A DNA stretch of 64,000 nt from assembly GCF_027889715.1 (NCBI RefSeq), contig NZ_JAPJZH010000021.1:19264-83263 (forward strand), written 5' to 3'. This document shows, piece after piece, positions 45,507 through 55,497 of the stretch. The stretch's first letter is position 1, and each line of letters opens with the position of its first letter. The position numbers were made by a program, and so were the translations under genes. The notes under the pieces were generated by a model that did no database searches, had not been told where the DNA came from, and was given only the letters and a program-made list of their open reading frames with translations. Source of the stretch: Allohoeflea poritis. GTDB lineage: Bacteria; Pseudomonadota; Alphaproteobacteria; Rhizobiales; Rhizobiaceae.

Positions 45507-46681
45507 CCGACCTGATCCTGGTTCTGAATGCCGGCTCCTCCAGCATCAAATTCGCGCTTCATCCCGCAGCAGGTTCGGGAAGAAAGCCGGCTCTGACAGG
45601 TGAAATCGGCGGCATCGGCACAGCGCCGCAATTCAAGGCCCGCAATGCCGGCGGCGAATCGCTGGATACCGAAGTTCTCGCGGGAGCCGACGCGACCGCC
45701 GATCACGCAGCGCTCGTCGCGCGTCTCCTCGACTGGCTGCTGGCCGGCGAATGGGGCGGCAGGATTAGCGCCGCCGGCCACCGGGTTGTGCATGGCGGCC
45801 GCCAGTTCGACGGGCCGGTGCTGATCGATGCAAAGGTCATGCAGGCCCTCGAGCAACTGGTGCCGCTTGCGCCGCTGCACCAGCCGCACAGCCTTGCGGC
45901 CATCCGCGCGATCGCCGAACGCCTACCGGAGCTTCCGCAGGTCGCCTGTTTCGATACCGCCTTTCACCGCACGCAGCCGCGTCTTGCCCAGCTTTTCGCT
46001 CTGCCGCGCCATCTCAGCGACGAGGGGATCATCCGCTACGGTTTCCACGGTCTGTCCTACCACTACATCGCCGGCGTGCTTCCCGATCATCTCGGCAAAC
46101 GGGCCGATGGCCGGATTATCGTCGCCCATCTCGGCAACGGCGCCAGCATGTGCGCGATGAAGGAACGGCGAAGCATCGCCACCAGCATGGGCTTTACTGC
46201 GCTCGATGGTCTGATGATGGGTCGACGCAGCGGCTCCATCGATCCGGGTGTATTGATCCACCTTCAGGAAAACAAGGGGCTGGATGTCGCAGCCGTGGGA
46301 CGCCTGCTCTACAGCGAATCGGGTCTCTACGGCGTCTCCGGCATCAGCAACGACATGCGCGACCTGGAGGCAAGCGCCGATCCGCATGCAAGGGAGGCGA
46401 TCGATCTTTTCTGCTACCGCGCGGCGCTTGAGCTGAGCTCGCTCGCTGCCGCGCTGGAGGGACTCGATGCCATCGTGTTCACCGCCGGGATCGGAGAGCA
46501 CTCCGAAATGGTGCGCCGGCTGGTCTGCGCGCGCCTTTCCTGGCTCGGCGTCGCTCTGGATCAGACAGCCAATGAAGCGCACGCAAACAGGATCAGCACG
46601 ACGGATTCAGCCGTCGATGTCCTCGTCATTCCGACCGACGAGGAGGCCGTGATCGCCGAGGCCGCGCGGCATCTGATTTAG
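45503..46681 (+). CDS. ackA: Acetate/propionate kinase
   Basis: The 392-residue kinase has LNAGSSSIKF at the N-terminus, AAGHRVVHGG, FDTAFHRTQP, HLGNGASMCAM and TAGIGEHS, all standard acetokinase motifs. It makes ATP and acetate (or propionate) from the acyl phosphate supplied by the upstream fusion. The start overlaps that gene by four bases. Its 3' end overlaps the opposing RDD gene by 56 bases. Confidence 0.92.
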   Translation: MTDLILVLNAGSSSIKFALHPAAGSGRKPALTGEIGGIGTAPQFKARNAGGESLDTEVLAGADATADHAALVARLLDWLLAGEWGGRISAAGHRVVHGGRQFDGPVLIDAKVMQALEQLVPLAPLHQPHSLAAIRAIAERLPELPQVACFDTAFHRTQPRLAQLFALPRHLSDEGIIRYGFHGLSYHYIAGVLPDHLGKRADGRIIVAHLGNGASMCAMKERRSIATSMGFTALDGLMMGRRSGSIDPGVLIHLQENKGLDVAAVGRLLYSESGLYGVSGISNDMRDLEASADPHAREAIDLFCYRAALELSSLAAALEGLDAIVFTAGIGEHSEMVRRLVCARLSWLGVALDQTANEAHANRISTTDSAVDVLVIPTDEEAVIAEAARHLI

Positions 46682-47585
46682 CCGGTTTCGCCGCTTCCGG
46701 TTGAGACCTCTTGCCTTCATCGGCATGGAACTTGTCCTGCCGGCTGTCGCCGAAAAGGTGCCGGTTTTCCAGAAAGCCGCGTTGCTGCTTGTAGAACTCC
46801 AGAAGGAATTTCCATTCGTCGATCTGCGGCACCGGGTCGGTGTATCCGATCTTTCTGATGATCGTCTTGGTGACCTTGCGCACGCGGTCATAGCCGTCCT
46901 GCGACTTCGGCGGCTCGCGCAGGATCGCCTCGAGCACCTGAAGTTCGTATTGTCCATACACCTCCAGATGCTCCGGATTGAAGACGAATTGCCGTTCGGT
47001 GGATTTCGCGGAATCGGAAAGGTCACGCATCAGCACCGCCTTCGGCATGTCCACGACCAGCGTATCGGCGATCATGTCGCCGAGACGCTGTCGTTTCCTG
47101 TTGAAGAACGGAACCAGCAGGACGAGGACCATCCAGACGGCAATGACGAGGCCCGCCCAGGTGTTCAGGTCCTGCGCGGCGAACAGGGTGGTGATGGGCA
47201 TGAAGACCTCCACCTCCTTCATCAGGTTCCGCGCGACGACCTGATGCGGGGTAAGACGCCGTCCATTGGCGCTGATGACGCGGATCGTGTTGATCCGTTT
47301 TCCGAGGGTTCGCCCGTTCCAGACAAGTTCCGCCACGATGTAGTAGGGTATACGGATAAAGAAGGTCAGCAGCAGGAACAGCGCCGTCAGCGGCGCGCCG
47401 CCCATAAGGCCGCTCCAGTACACAAGGATGATGAACAGGGTGACGCTTCCATAGGTGATCAGTATATCCAGAATCTGGGCGCCCAGCCGCGATCCGCGCG
47501 AGGCCAGGTTGAACGTGATCGGCACACCTTCCGGCGGAATGAAATTATCGATCCGGCCGCCCGGGGCCACCTGTATGCCGGTCAT
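46626..47585 (-). CDS. RDD family membrane protein
   Basis: The start is the ATG at 47585 (ATGA overlap with the SpoIIM gene), where the product begins MTGIQVAPGGRIDN; the longer frame is a shadow. The 319-residue protein has an RDD domain with LASRGSRLGAQILDILITYG, four membrane segments, and NGRTLGKRINTIRVI and RLGDMIADTLVVD. A soluble C-terminal part of about 120 residues ends in a basic tail. It closes the MoxR operon. Such proteins may act with MoxR in envelope assembly, but the role is not known. Confidence 0.85.
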   Translation of the reverse strand: MTGIQVAPGGRIDNFIPPEGVPITFNLASRGSRLGAQILDILITYGSVTLFIILVYWSGLMGGAPLTALFLLLTFFIRIPYYIVAELVWNGRTLGKRINTIRVISANGRRLTPHQVVARNLMKEVEVFMPITTLFAAQDLNTWAGLVIAVWMVLVLLVPFFNRKRQRLGDMIADTLVVDMPKAVLMRDLSDSAKSTERQFVFNPEHLEVYGQYELQVLEAILREPPKSQDGYDRVRKVTKTIIRKIGYTDPVPQIDEWKFLLEFYKQQRGFLENRHLFGDSRQDKFHADEGKRSQPEAAKPAKSDAARPRRSRPPRRSE

Positions 47586-48613
47586 GACGCTTTCCCGCCC
47601 CTGCCGGCGAGCGTCAACCAGCTGAGCCAAATCAGTCCCAGCCCCCAGCCGATGATCAGGCGCCATTCGGTCGGGTGGATGAGCTGGCGCAGGAAGCCCT
47701 CGACCAGCCCCGCGACAATCAGCATGACACCCGCAAGGATCAGCAGCTTGACCGCGTCCCTGCCGCTGTCGCGCAGCGAGGCACGGCGGCTCTTGCGGCC
47801 CGGCAGAAGCACGGCGAGACCCAGACGGGCACCACCCGCACAGGCAATGCATATCGCCGCAAGCTCCGTCACGCCGTGGATCGACAGCCAGCCGAAGAGA
47901 TCCCATCCAAGACCGGCATTGATGAAGATCGCGGCGAAGGGCCCGAGCAGCAGGCCGTTGTAGAATGTCAGAATGAAGCTGGGCAGCGCCGCGAACACGC
48001 CCAGAGCAAAGATCAGGATCGCGACCTGGGTATTGTGCGAAAAGAGGTATGACGCGAAAACGCCCAGCACCTCGCCCGAGCGATTGCTGGTGTCGTAGAG
48101 CGTTTGCCGCAGATAGGCGGGCGTCGCCTCGGGTGTGCGGCCGTCCGCGAGCTCGGCCGGAACGAAGGTGAAGAACCAGGCCGGATCACGCTGGAAGAGC
48201 GTGTAGCCGATCAGCGCGCCGAGCGCCATGGCCAGGAAGCCGATCAGCAGCGCCACGCCTGAGCGCCGCACGGCCTGCGGAATGCCTTGTGCGAACAGGC
48301 GCCAGACCGCGTCGCCGATGCTCTCCTGAGGGGCGTAAACGACAAGATAGGCGCGGGCGCACAGCCGGTCGAGATAGGTCAGCAGCGCCTTGTCCATCGA
48401 GATTGCCCGCGCGGCGCTGAGCGAATTCACCGCCTGCCGGTAGAGACCGCTCAATTCGAGCGTCTCCTGATAGGACAAGCCGCGTACGCCCGATTTCTCC
48501 GCCGTCGCGATCAGCGTTTCCAGCCGTCGCCAGCCGGCTTCGCGCTCCTTGCGGAACCGCGCAGATCGCAGTGTCTCGAAATCCGTCTCCCGGCCCTGCG
48601 GCGACGCGCTCAT
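47582..48613 (-). CDS. Stage II sporulation protein M family membrane protein
   Basis: The start is the ATG at 48613 (overlaps the DUF58 stop). The 343-residue protein has a helical N-terminal region (LRSARFRKEREAGWRRLE, LSYQETLELSGLYRQAVN) and about six membrane segments with FTFVPAELADGRTPEATP in between, and SIHGVTELAAICIACAGG. It is called after a Bacillus protein, but in proteobacteria it accompanies MoxR and DUF58 genes. The cellular task is not known. Confidence 0.85.
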   Translation of the reverse strand: MSASPQGRETDFETLRSARFRKEREAGWRRLETLIATAEKSGVRGLSYQETLELSGLYRQAVNSLSAARAISMDKALLTYLDRLCARAYLVVYAPQESIGDAVWRLFAQGIPQAVRRSGVALLIGFLAMALGALIGYTLFQRDPAWFFTFVPAELADGRTPEATPAYLRQTLYDTSNRSGEVLGVFASYLFSHNTQVAILIFALGVFAALPSFILTFYNGLLLGPFAAIFINAGLGWDLFGWLSIHGVTELAAICIACAGGARLGLAVLLPGRKSRRASLRDSGRDAVKLLILAGVMLIVAGLVEGFLRQLIHPTEWRLIIGWGLGLIWLSWLTLAGRGGKAS

Positions 48614-49923
48614 ATCAGCTCCTGCGCCTTGATATCCATGTAACGGGAAATCAGAGACGGCGTCAGCGCCCCCGGTTCTGCATCCATGCACAATATGCCC
48701 AGGCGCCGCAATCGGTCGAAGACCTGCTGACGCTCCCGCAATATCTGCCGGGCCGAAACGGACCGGGAGATCGTGTCCAGGGATATGTCTTGCGGACGGG
48801 CCAGATCCTGCAGCGCTGGATCGCGGATGGCGACGTAAAGAACAAGATGTTTGCGTGTCATCACCGCAAGGTTTTCGACAAGCAGCTCAGCCGTCACGCT
48901 GTCCACGAAATCGGAAAAGATCACCACCAGCGAGCGACGCGCCAGCCTGGCGTTCAGGGTCGACAGGCCGAGCGTATGGTTGGTTTCGGCCGTGTCATGG
49001 CGCAGCGCCGTGCTGACACCCTGAATGCGGGAAAATGCCATGCGCCCCGGCCGCGGTGGGATGAACTGATGCGGACGGCTGTTGAAACTGTAGAAACCGA
49101 CAAGATCGCCGCCGAGCCCGCCCGCCCAGGCCAGGGCCAGCGCGGCATTGATCGACAAGTCGAGTTTGGAAAGCCCGTCGAGCCGTTCGCCCATCAGATG
49201 GCCGGTATCGAGGCATGGTATGATCTGATGGTTTCTCTCGGCGCGGGTTTCACGTGCCGTCAGACGCAGCATCCGGGCCGAGCGTTTCCAGTCGATCGTC
49301 CTCGGGTCCATGCCCGCCACGAAATCGCGCAGCTGATGGAATTCGGAACCGTCTCCGCGCAGTTGCATGTCCTTTGCGCCGTCGAGCAGCGGCAGCATCT
49401 GTGTCTGGATCGTGCCGTTGAGGATCGGGGCGATATTCGGCATCACCGATATTGCAAGGTCCACGGGCCAGCGGGCGATGATTTCGAACAACTGCAGGCG
49501 TGACGGGTATCTGATGGCCAGCTCCGACAGCTTCTTGTCGCCCCGCTCTCCGAGGACCAGGGCGCCTTCGAGACGAATCTCCCGGCTGCCCGCGTCCATG
49601 CGGATCGGGGCGTCCCAGCCGGCCTCAAGGCCGTCATCCATGTCCAGCCGGATGTCGAACAGCTCGGGAAGGCGGCCGCGCCGTGCGGACAGATCGATAT
49701 TGAGCGGCACCTTCATTCCGCAAAATCCGCCTCTGGGCAGATCGATTACGGCCGAGATGTTGCGGCGCGACGGGCTGAGGGCCAAGTCAGCCGCGCATAA
49801 AAGCGCAAATCCGCCCCAAAATGCGGCGACCGTTGCCGTCACATCATGCATCAGCATGATGAGCAGGACGGTGAGCCCCGTAAGGACGATTACGATCGTT
49901 ATGAAAATGCGCGATGGACGCAT
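48610..49923 (-). CDS. DUF58 domain protein
   Basis: The 437-residue protein has two N-terminal membrane segments (to about residue 50) and the DUF58 motif GDGSEFHQLRDFVAGMDPRT then DWKRSARM near residue 220, followed by a von Willebrand A-like region (RRSLVVIFSDFVDS). DUF58 proteins are nearly always encoded next to MoxR ATPases, as here. Their function is thought to be in complex assembly or metal insertion at the membrane. Confidence 0.88.
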   Translation of the reverse strand: MRPSRIFITIVIVLTGLTVLLIMLMHDVTATVAAFWGGFALLCAADLALSPSRRNISAVIDLPRGGFCGMKVPLNIDLSARRGRLPELFDIRLDMDDGLEAGWDAPIRMDAGSREIRLEGALVLGERGDKKLSELAIRYPSRLQLFEIIARWPVDLAISVMPNIAPILNGTIQTQMLPLLDGAKDMQLRGDGSEFHQLRDFVAGMDPRTIDWKRSARMLRLTARETRAERNHQIIPCLDTGHLMGERLDGLSKLDLSINAALALAWAGGLGGDLVGFYSFNSRPHQFIPPRPGRMAFSRIQGVSTALRHDTAETNHTLGLSTLNARLARRSLVVIFSDFVDSVTAELLVENLAVMTRKHLVLYVAIRDPALQDLARPQDISLDTISRSVSARQILRERQQVFDRLRRLGILCMDAEPGALTPSLISRYMDIKAQELI

Positions 49924-49928
49924 GCTGT

Positions 49929-50897
49929 CTAGCCCGGATGTGCCCTGGGTGCCTCAAGGCGGTTGACGATGGTGTTCAGCACGTCATCGGGTGTGCGGCT
50001 TTCGATCTCGGCGGTCGGACCCAGCACGATGCGGTGGCGGAAGGCGGGCACGACAAGCGTCTGCACGTCGTCCGGAATGGCGTAGTCGCGCCCGTCCAGC
50101 GCCGCATAGGCGCGCACGGCGGTGGCAAGAGCGTCGGCGGCCCGGGTCGACACGCCGTGCAGGATTTCACCGTCGTCGCGCGTCGCGCGGGCAAGGTCCA
50201 CAATATAGTCGACGATGGTGCGGTCCAGGCGGATGCTGTCGACAAGCCGGTGGCCGGCGTGGAGATCCTCGCGGGTCATGACCTGGCTGATCGACAGACC
50301 TCCATTATCGGCCTCGACGGGCCGGCCGGCATTTTGCGACAGGATGCTGATTTCCGTTTCGCGATCGGGAAAATCCACCAGAAGCTTGAACAGGAACCGG
50401 TCAAGCTGCGCCTCGGGAAGCGGATAGGTGCCGTGCTGCTCGATCGGGTTCTGCGTGGCGACGACAAAGAACTCGCCGCCGAGCGGATAGTTGGTCCCGT
50501 CGATTGTGACCTCGCGTTCGTTCATCGCCTGCAGCAGCGCCGATTGCGTCTTGGGCGGCGCGCGGTTGATCTCATCCGCCAGCAGAATGTCGGTGAATAC
50601 CGGACCTTTCGTGAGCCGGAACTCATTGGTCTGAAAATTGAACAGATTGACGCCCAGAACGTCGCCGGGCATGAGATCGGGCGTGAACTGGATACGTCCG
50701 AAATCCAGGCTGGTGGCGCGGGTAAGGCAGCGCGCAAGCAGCGTCTTGGCCGTGCCCGGTGGGCCTTCCAGCAGGCAATGGCCGCGGGCGAACAGGGAGA
50801 CCAGCAGCAGATCGATCAGCCGGTCCTGCCCTTGCACGACCGATCCGATTTCCGAGCGAACGCTATCAGCGAGTTTTTGGAATTCCGAGAGATCCAT
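49929..50897 (-). CDS. MoxR family AAA+ ATPase
   Basis: The 322-residue protein has Walker [14 protein letters not shown] near residue 42, [15 protein letters not shown] (MoxR-specific), Walker [13 protein letters not shown], sensor [22 protein letters not shown] and sensor 2 VSTRAAD. MoxR ATPases remodel partner complexes, often with VWA-domain proteins. The DUF58 gene directly after it is the expected partner. Its start overlaps the upstream gene by 32 bases. Confidence 0.93.
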   Translation of the reverse strand: MDLSEFQKLADSVRSEIGSVVQGQDRLIDLLLVSLFARGHCLLEGPPGTAKTLLARCLTRATSLDFGRIQFTPDLMPGDVLGVNLFNFQTNEFRLTKGPVFTDILLADEINRAPPKTQSALLQAMNEREVTIDGTNYPLGGEFFVVATQNPIEQHGTYPLPEAQLDRFLFKLLVDFPDRETEISILSQNAGRPVEADNGGLSISQVMTREDLHAGHRLVDSIRLDRTIVDYIVDLARATRDDGEILHGVSTRAADALATAVRAYAALDGRDYAIPDDVQTLVVPAFRHRIVLGPTAEIESRTPDDVLNTIVNRLEAPRAHPG

Positions 50898-52203
50898 TGA
50901 GACGGGTTACCTTTTCGAGCAGTTGTTTGTAGCGATCCAGTCCCTTTGACAATTCCGCGTGGGACATCTCGCCCGCGCCATGGATGAGCATCTCCGACGT
51001 ATCCTGAAAAGCCGCTGCCAATGTGGCATCCTTGCGCGACAGATGCGCGAAGAACCGTTCCAGTCCGGCCTTGCCGAGATCGGGTCCAAGGGTTTGCGTT
51101 GTCAAATCAGACAGCTGATGACGAACGAAATCCGACACCATCTCGCCATCGCTTTCCGACAGGCGCAGCAGCCTGGCCTTGGTCGCGATGGCGACGGTTT
51201 TTGCCTGGTTGACGGATGGATCGTCTTCGCGTTCCGGCGGACCGAAACGCACCGCGCCTCTCCAGAACAGGACCGCCAGGACAAGCAGCATGACAGCCCA
51301 GAGGATCGAAAGCGGATATTCGAAGAAGCGCGCCAGATCGGACCCGGAGCGTTCATAGTCCCTTCGCTGCTCCTCCACGGCCTCGTAACGCGTCAGCAAT
51401 TGCGGGCTTGAATCGATGTAGAGCGGTTTTGAATCATCGGACGCCAGCAGTGGCAGATATGCTGCCGCAAAGGCCGCGTTTTCGGCGAGCGACAGACCAT
51501 GATTGTTGAAGAGGTCCGGATCGGCGACGAAATAGGTAACATGATCATGTTCGGCGAACCGACAGGCGATGACGATGAGATCGCCGTCCAGCACGAGATG
51601 TGGCCGGCAATTGTCTGGCAGGCTGTCCGGCGCGAAGCTCTGGGCCTGAAACAGCGCGACCGCGTGTTCGCCACGCGGCCCTGCCGCGGCCGACAGGAAT
51701 TCGGCGCCGCGCCGCTGCAATCGCAGACCGTCCAGGTCCATCTGCGCGAACAGAAGCGGGTAACTTCCAACCGGGATCAGTGTCCGTTCATGGGCGATGC
51801 CGGTCTCGATGAAACCGGTCGTCCATTTCGGCAGCAGCACCACGGATGGAATTTCGTCGATCTTGGACAGAAAGTTCTCGCGTTCGATATCGCTTTGCGT
51901 CTGCTGCTCGAGGAGATCCGATAGGTTTCGTGGCGTTCCGGCGTTTCCCGTCAGGTCCACGTCGTAAAGGGGCAGGACGCGCAGCCCCAGATCTTCGGCA
52001 TTCGGAGACAGGCGCGGATTCGATTTCTTGAACGCGACACCCTCATCTTCGAGCCATGCAGCCAGCCCGTTCAGACCGATAACCGAGTTGTCGAGACGGC
52101 GGCCGCGATCGTCGCCGCCAAAGAGCAGCAGCAAAATCGCGCCGACGACAAGAAGCACGATCACGACGATCAGGGGGACGCCGTTACGCATGGTGCCCCG
52201 CAT
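50866..52203 (-). CDS. DUF4350 domain membrane protein
   Basis: The start is one of two ATGs at 52203 or 52191; the frame is open further up but in the preceding gene. The 445-residue product has an N-terminal membrane segment ([20 protein letters not shown]), the DUF4350 domain with [19 protein letters not shown], a second membrane segment ([19 protein letters not shown]) and a soluble C-terminal domain. It is a regular member of MoxR operons. Function unknown. Confidence 0.78.
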   Translation of the reverse strand: MRGTMRNGVPLIVVIVLLVVGAILLLLFGGDDRGRRLDNSVIGLNGLAAWLEDEGVAFKKSNPRLSPNAEDLGLRVLPLYDVDLTGNAGTPRNLSDLLEQQTQSDIERENFLSKIDEIPSVVLLPKWTTGFIETGIAHERTLIPVGSYPLLFAQMDLDGLRLQRRGAEFLSAAAGPRGEHAVALFQAQSFAPDSLPDNCRPHLVLDGDLIVIACRFAEHDHVTYFVADPDLFNNHGLSLAENAAFAAAYLPLLASDDSKPLYIDSSPQLLTRYEAVEEQRRDYERSGSDLARFFEYPLSILWAVMLLVLAVLFWRGAVRFGPPEREDDPSVNQAKTVAIATKARLLRLSESDGEMVSDFVRHQLSDLTTQTLGPDLGKAGLERFFAHLSRKDATLAAAFQDTSEMLIHGAGEMSHAELSKGLDRYKQLLEKVTRLNGSLGIPKTR

Positions 52204-52972
52204 GATTCCCGACCAGCAACAGACGACCCAGCTCAAGGTTGCGGGCAAAGACCTCGTCGCCCACCGGTCGCCCGCCATAGTGGGCCAGTTCGGCGTCCTG
52301 AAGCAGCGTTTTGAGGGCACTGCGGTATTTGAAGCTTCCGGGCAGGCGCGCGAATGCCTCGCGTTCGGTGTCGGATCGCGCGAAGCGCGTGTCGCACTCC
52401 GCCCCGGCCGACAGAAGGCAGTGCCGCAACAGGCGCGCCAGCGCCTCGCGCCGGTCCTTCATTCGGGCCAGATGGCGCAGCAGCGCCGCCCCGTCCATCT
52501 CCGTTTCATTGCCGGCCATATTCCACGTCTCGGGTGGCTTCTGGGGCTCCTTGCCCTCGTTCACGCCACGGGATAGCAGGACGCTGCTACCGCCGAATTT
52601 CAGCCACAGAAACAGCAGGACGGCAATCGTGAAAATGGTGATGGCCACGCCCCATCCGCCGTCCAGGATCACCGTGGAATCCATCCGCCAGGGCTCGCTT
52701 CTCTGGCGGACGGCCCGGTCCGGGGGCACGGATCCGGTGATTTTGTCTGCGTAGGTGGCGTCCGAAGTGATGTCGAGAGGCCGAGCGGTTCCCTGGTAGT
52801 CTTCGGAGGTTTGTGTCCGCGGCGGATCCACCGTGGAGATGGAGAACGGCTCCTCGTCCGCCTGCTGTGCACGGGCCTGCGTTGCGTGATGAACCAGCGC
52901 CAGCACACAGGCCGCCAGGCAGATCGCGCCCGCCGCAACGGATCCGAGGCGCTTGACGTCAGGCAAAGACAT
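52184..52972 (-). CDS. DUF4129-like membrane protein
   Basis: I choose the ATG at 52972, where a signal or anchor sequence begins (MSLPDVKRLGSVAAGAICLA); an ATG at 53023 is also in frame and has AAGGG upstream. The 262-residue product has a second membrane segment at WGVAITIFTIAVLLFLWLKF and a C-terminal domain like DUF4129 (RREALARLLRHCLLSAG and LAHYGGRPVGDEVFARNLEL). It is the second gene of the MoxR operon and overlaps both neighbours. Function unknown. Confidence 0.7.
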   Translation of the reverse strand: MSLPDVKRLGSVAAGAICLAACVLALVHHATQARAQQADEEPFSISTVDPPRTQTSEDYQGTARPLDITSDATYADKITGSVPPDRAVRQRSEPWRMDSTVILDGGWGVAITIFTIAVLLFLWLKFGGSSVLLSRGVNEGKEPQKPPETWNMAGNETEMDGAALLRHLARMKDRREALARLLRHCLLSAGAECDTRFARSDTEREAFARLPGSFKYRSALKTLLQDAELAHYGGRPVGDEVFARNLELGRLLLVGNHAGHHA

Positions 52973-53420
52973 CAGCGGTATGCCGCTGGACCAGAGGATC
53001 GGGACCGAATTTGTTGTCGCCATCGGTGCCCTTGATCAGGCCTATCACAAAGGGAGCGAGGGTTCCTATGATGCCGACAAAGGGTATGGCGCTACCGATG
53101 ATGCAGGCCAGAATCCACCACCCGGAAAGATTGACGTCGTGGAAACGACGCACCGCAACCGAAATGCCCGGCAAGATAGTGGCAAGCACAATAAGGCCAC
53201 CGGCTGCCCCATACACAATAATGATTGTCGAGATCATCGAGTTCATATCCTCAGCCGTAAGTCTATCGATGTCGATAAGGATCAGCCCCAGAATGCCCAG
53301 TACAATCGGAACGAGATACATGAAAAGCATGAAGTACCAGAACTCGGATCGGCAAGCGCGTCCCGAGAACACGGCGTATTTCTCTCTGAGACAGGTCCGT
53401 ACCGCTTCCTTGAAGCCCAT
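52959..53420 (-). CDS. DUF805 small membrane protein
   Basis: The 153-residue protein has the DUF805 pattern: YAVFSGRACRSEFWYFMLF near the N-terminus, four membrane segments and AVRRFHDVNLSGWW. A GGGGAGA precedes the ATG. It is probably the first gene of the MoxR operon because 533 gene-free bases lie upstream. DUF805 has no known activity. Confidence 0.85.
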   Translation of the reverse strand: MGFKEAVRTCLREKYAVFSGRACRSEFWYFMLFMYLVPIVLGILGLILIDIDRLTAEDMNSMISTIIIVYGAAGGLIVLATILPGISVAVRRFHDVNLSGWWILACIIGSAIPFVGIIGTLAPFVIGLIKGTDGDNKFGPDPLVQRHTADVFA

Positions 53421-53953
53421 GGGGTTCTCCCCTGCTTTGTCGATGGTCCAACGTGTTAAGTGATCCGCTTGGTGTTGGCAATGTGACGCACACCCAAAGT
53501 TGTAGAGGCCGGAACTTATTGGAGAATGTCCCTGATGCGTTGTTCACGACGGGTGGGCCGATACGCGTATTGTTTGCGTGGCTTGCGAATCGCGGCCGAG
53601 CGTCATCTGTATGCAAGGCTCGGAGAGGAAGCGCGCGCCTCGCGGGCGCGGAAAAGAAGCCAGCTAAATAAGCGGAGAATTGTGCCGATCAAGGCGTGCC
53701 GAGATTATAGTTAAAATTTTACTAAAATATAAATAAAGTATAAAATAAATAAACGATGAAATAAATAACAAAAAGACAAGTAAATATTGAAAAAACATGA
53801 GATTAACGTTAACGGTATGGGAAGTACGGCTGAGATGTAAGTATCCAGCGCATTCTTGCCGTTGAACGACCGCGAATCGCCCGGACCACCCGGTCCGCGT
53901 TACGGGCGGTGGTTTTCGCGTGTCCGCCATGCTGGTTGTAAGGGAGGCGTCCC
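53421..53953. promoter_or_regulatory. 533-base gene-free region with AT-rich block
   Basis: Between the divergent DUF805 and exopolysaccharide genes no supported gene was found. Bases about 53,700 to 53,812 are strongly AT-rich against a GC-rich background, with runs such as TAAAATAAATAAA, and end in a palindrome TTAACGTTAA (53803-53812). This is the natural promoter area for both divergent operons. Short open frames here lack ribosome-binding sites and look random. No specific promoter boxes could be fixed. Confidence 0.5.
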
Positions 53954-55423
53954 GTGTCGCGTAACGAATCCAGCCCGCAGGATCGATCCGGGCAGAACGC
54001 AGCTGCGGATCCGATCCTGAATGACAGTATCAACAGCCTGCGCAATATCGCGTCCGCCATGCGCAGGAAGCGCAAGCTGGCGTTTTCGATCTTTTTCGCA
54101 GTGCTGATCATCGCTGTCGGCTACCTCATCGTTGTTCCGCCGAAATACAAGGCGACCGCCGTTATACTGGTCGATCCGAGGCAGCAGAGGGTCGTTCAGT
54201 CGGAGGAAGTGCTGGCCGGTATCGGGTCCGATTCCGCCGCCGTTGAAAGCCAGGTGGAGTTGCTGAAATCCGCGGCGGTTGCGCCTGAGATGCTCACCAG
54301 TTTCAGCATCTTCGAAGATCCCGAATTCAACCGGACGCCGATATTGAAAACGGTGTCGGCCGCGCTCGGCCTGGATGTGCATGCGTCGGTGCCGGTCACG
54401 GTCCTCGACCAGACGCTGGAACGCAACAAGGCCATCGCCGCATTCGAGAAGAAGTTGTCGGTCTATCGCAGGGGCCTGACCTATGTCCTGGAAGTCGGCT
54501 TCACATCTGTCGATCCGCGCAAGGCCGCCGCGGTCGCCAATGCCGTCGCAGAGGCCTATCTGGACGACCTTTCGGCCCGCAAGCAGGAAGCAGCGGAACA
54601 GGCGTCTGCATGGCTGATAGACCGGCTTGCGAATCTCAGGGAGCAGGTCTGGAAGTCGGAGCAGGCGGTCGCCGAGTTCAAGGCGAAGTACGACATCGTC
54701 GATCTGGGAGCCAGCAACTCCGGCGAGACGCTGCGCAAATTGCAGATCGACAAGCTGAATGAGCAGCTCAGCGCGGCGCGGACCGAGACGGCCCTGCAGA
54801 AGGCGCGCTATGAGCAGGCGCTGAAGGCGTCTGAGGACTTTTCGGCGACCGCCCAGATTCCCGACGTGCTCGATTCGCAGGTCATCGGAAATCTTCGCAT
54901 CATCCACTCGGACCTCAAGCGCGAGGAAGTCCGCAATTCCGACATCTACGGATCGAAACACCCGTCGCTGAAAAACATAAGGACAGAGATCGAGACGATC
55001 CGGCAGCTCACGGACGCCGAAATCAAGCGCATCCTGGCAAGCATCGAAAAGAGATATGAGGTCGCCCAACAGACACAGGAAGCGCTGGAAGCGGAGCTTC
55101 GCGTCCAGATGGAGCAATCCGCCGAGATTAACCAGTTGACGGTCATCCTGCGCGAGCTCGAGAGAAACGCTGCCGCCGATCGCAACGTGCTTGAGCAGTT
55201 CCTGAACCGCCTGAAGGAGACAACGGAGCAAGTCAGCCTGAAGAAGCCCGATGCGCGAATTGTCAGCCCAGCCCGTATCCCGACGAAGCCGAGCAGCACC
55301 GGCGGTCTGGTGATCATGGCGGGCGCAACATTTCTCGGAATGCTGCTGGCCGCAGGCGGCGCGCTGGTGGTCGATCAGGCAGAGCGTGGTTCCGCGCAAA
55401 GGCGCCGCAGGGAAGATGTCTAG
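53954..55423 (+). CDS. GumC/Wzz-type polysaccharide chain-length and export protein
   Basis: The start is a GTG at 53954 with GGGAGG six bases upstream. The 489-residue protein has a Wzz domain with two membrane segments (about residues 43-62 and 458-478) and a long periplasmic coiled-coil (about 200-430). The Wzz-end motif is in PDARIVSPARIPTKPSSTGG. No Walker kinase domain follows, so it is the GumC type without the tyrosine kinase. It works with the Wzy polymerase and an outer-membrane channel (not in the window) in exopolysaccharide export. Confidence 0.9.
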   Translation: MSRNESSPQDRSGQNAAADPILNDSINSLRNIASAMRRKRKLAFSIFFAVLIIAVGYLIVVPPKYKATAVILVDPRQQRVVQSEEVLAGIGSDSAAVESQVELLKSAAVAPEMLTSFSIFEDPEFNRTPILKTVSAALGLDVHASVPVTVLDQTLERNKAIAAFEKKLSVYRRGLTYVLEVGFTSVDPRKAAAVANAVAEAYLDDLSARKQEAAEQASAWLIDRLANLREQVWKSEQAVAEFKAKYDIVDLGASNSGETLRKLQIDKLNEQLSAARTETALQKARYEQALKASEDFSATAQIPDVLDSQVIGNLRIIHSDLKREEVRNSDIYGSKHPSLKNIRTEIETIRQLTDAEIKRILASIEKRYEVAQQTQEALEAELRVQMEQSAEINQLTVILRELERNAAADRNVLEQFLNRLKETTEQVSLKKPDARIVSPARIPTKPSSTGGLVIMAGATFLGMLLAAGGALVVDQAERGSAQRRRREDV

Positions 55424-55497
55424 ATGCCGTCCGCGAACCCGCAAGGGCAGCCGTTTCCTCAGTCCTTCAGCGGCGGCCCGCCCGGTGGAATCCGGCC

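Noticed and set aside
53453..53714. Small genes in the gap before the polysaccharide locus
   Set aside because: No ribosome-binding sites, no recognisable domain and overlapping alternatives in several frames.
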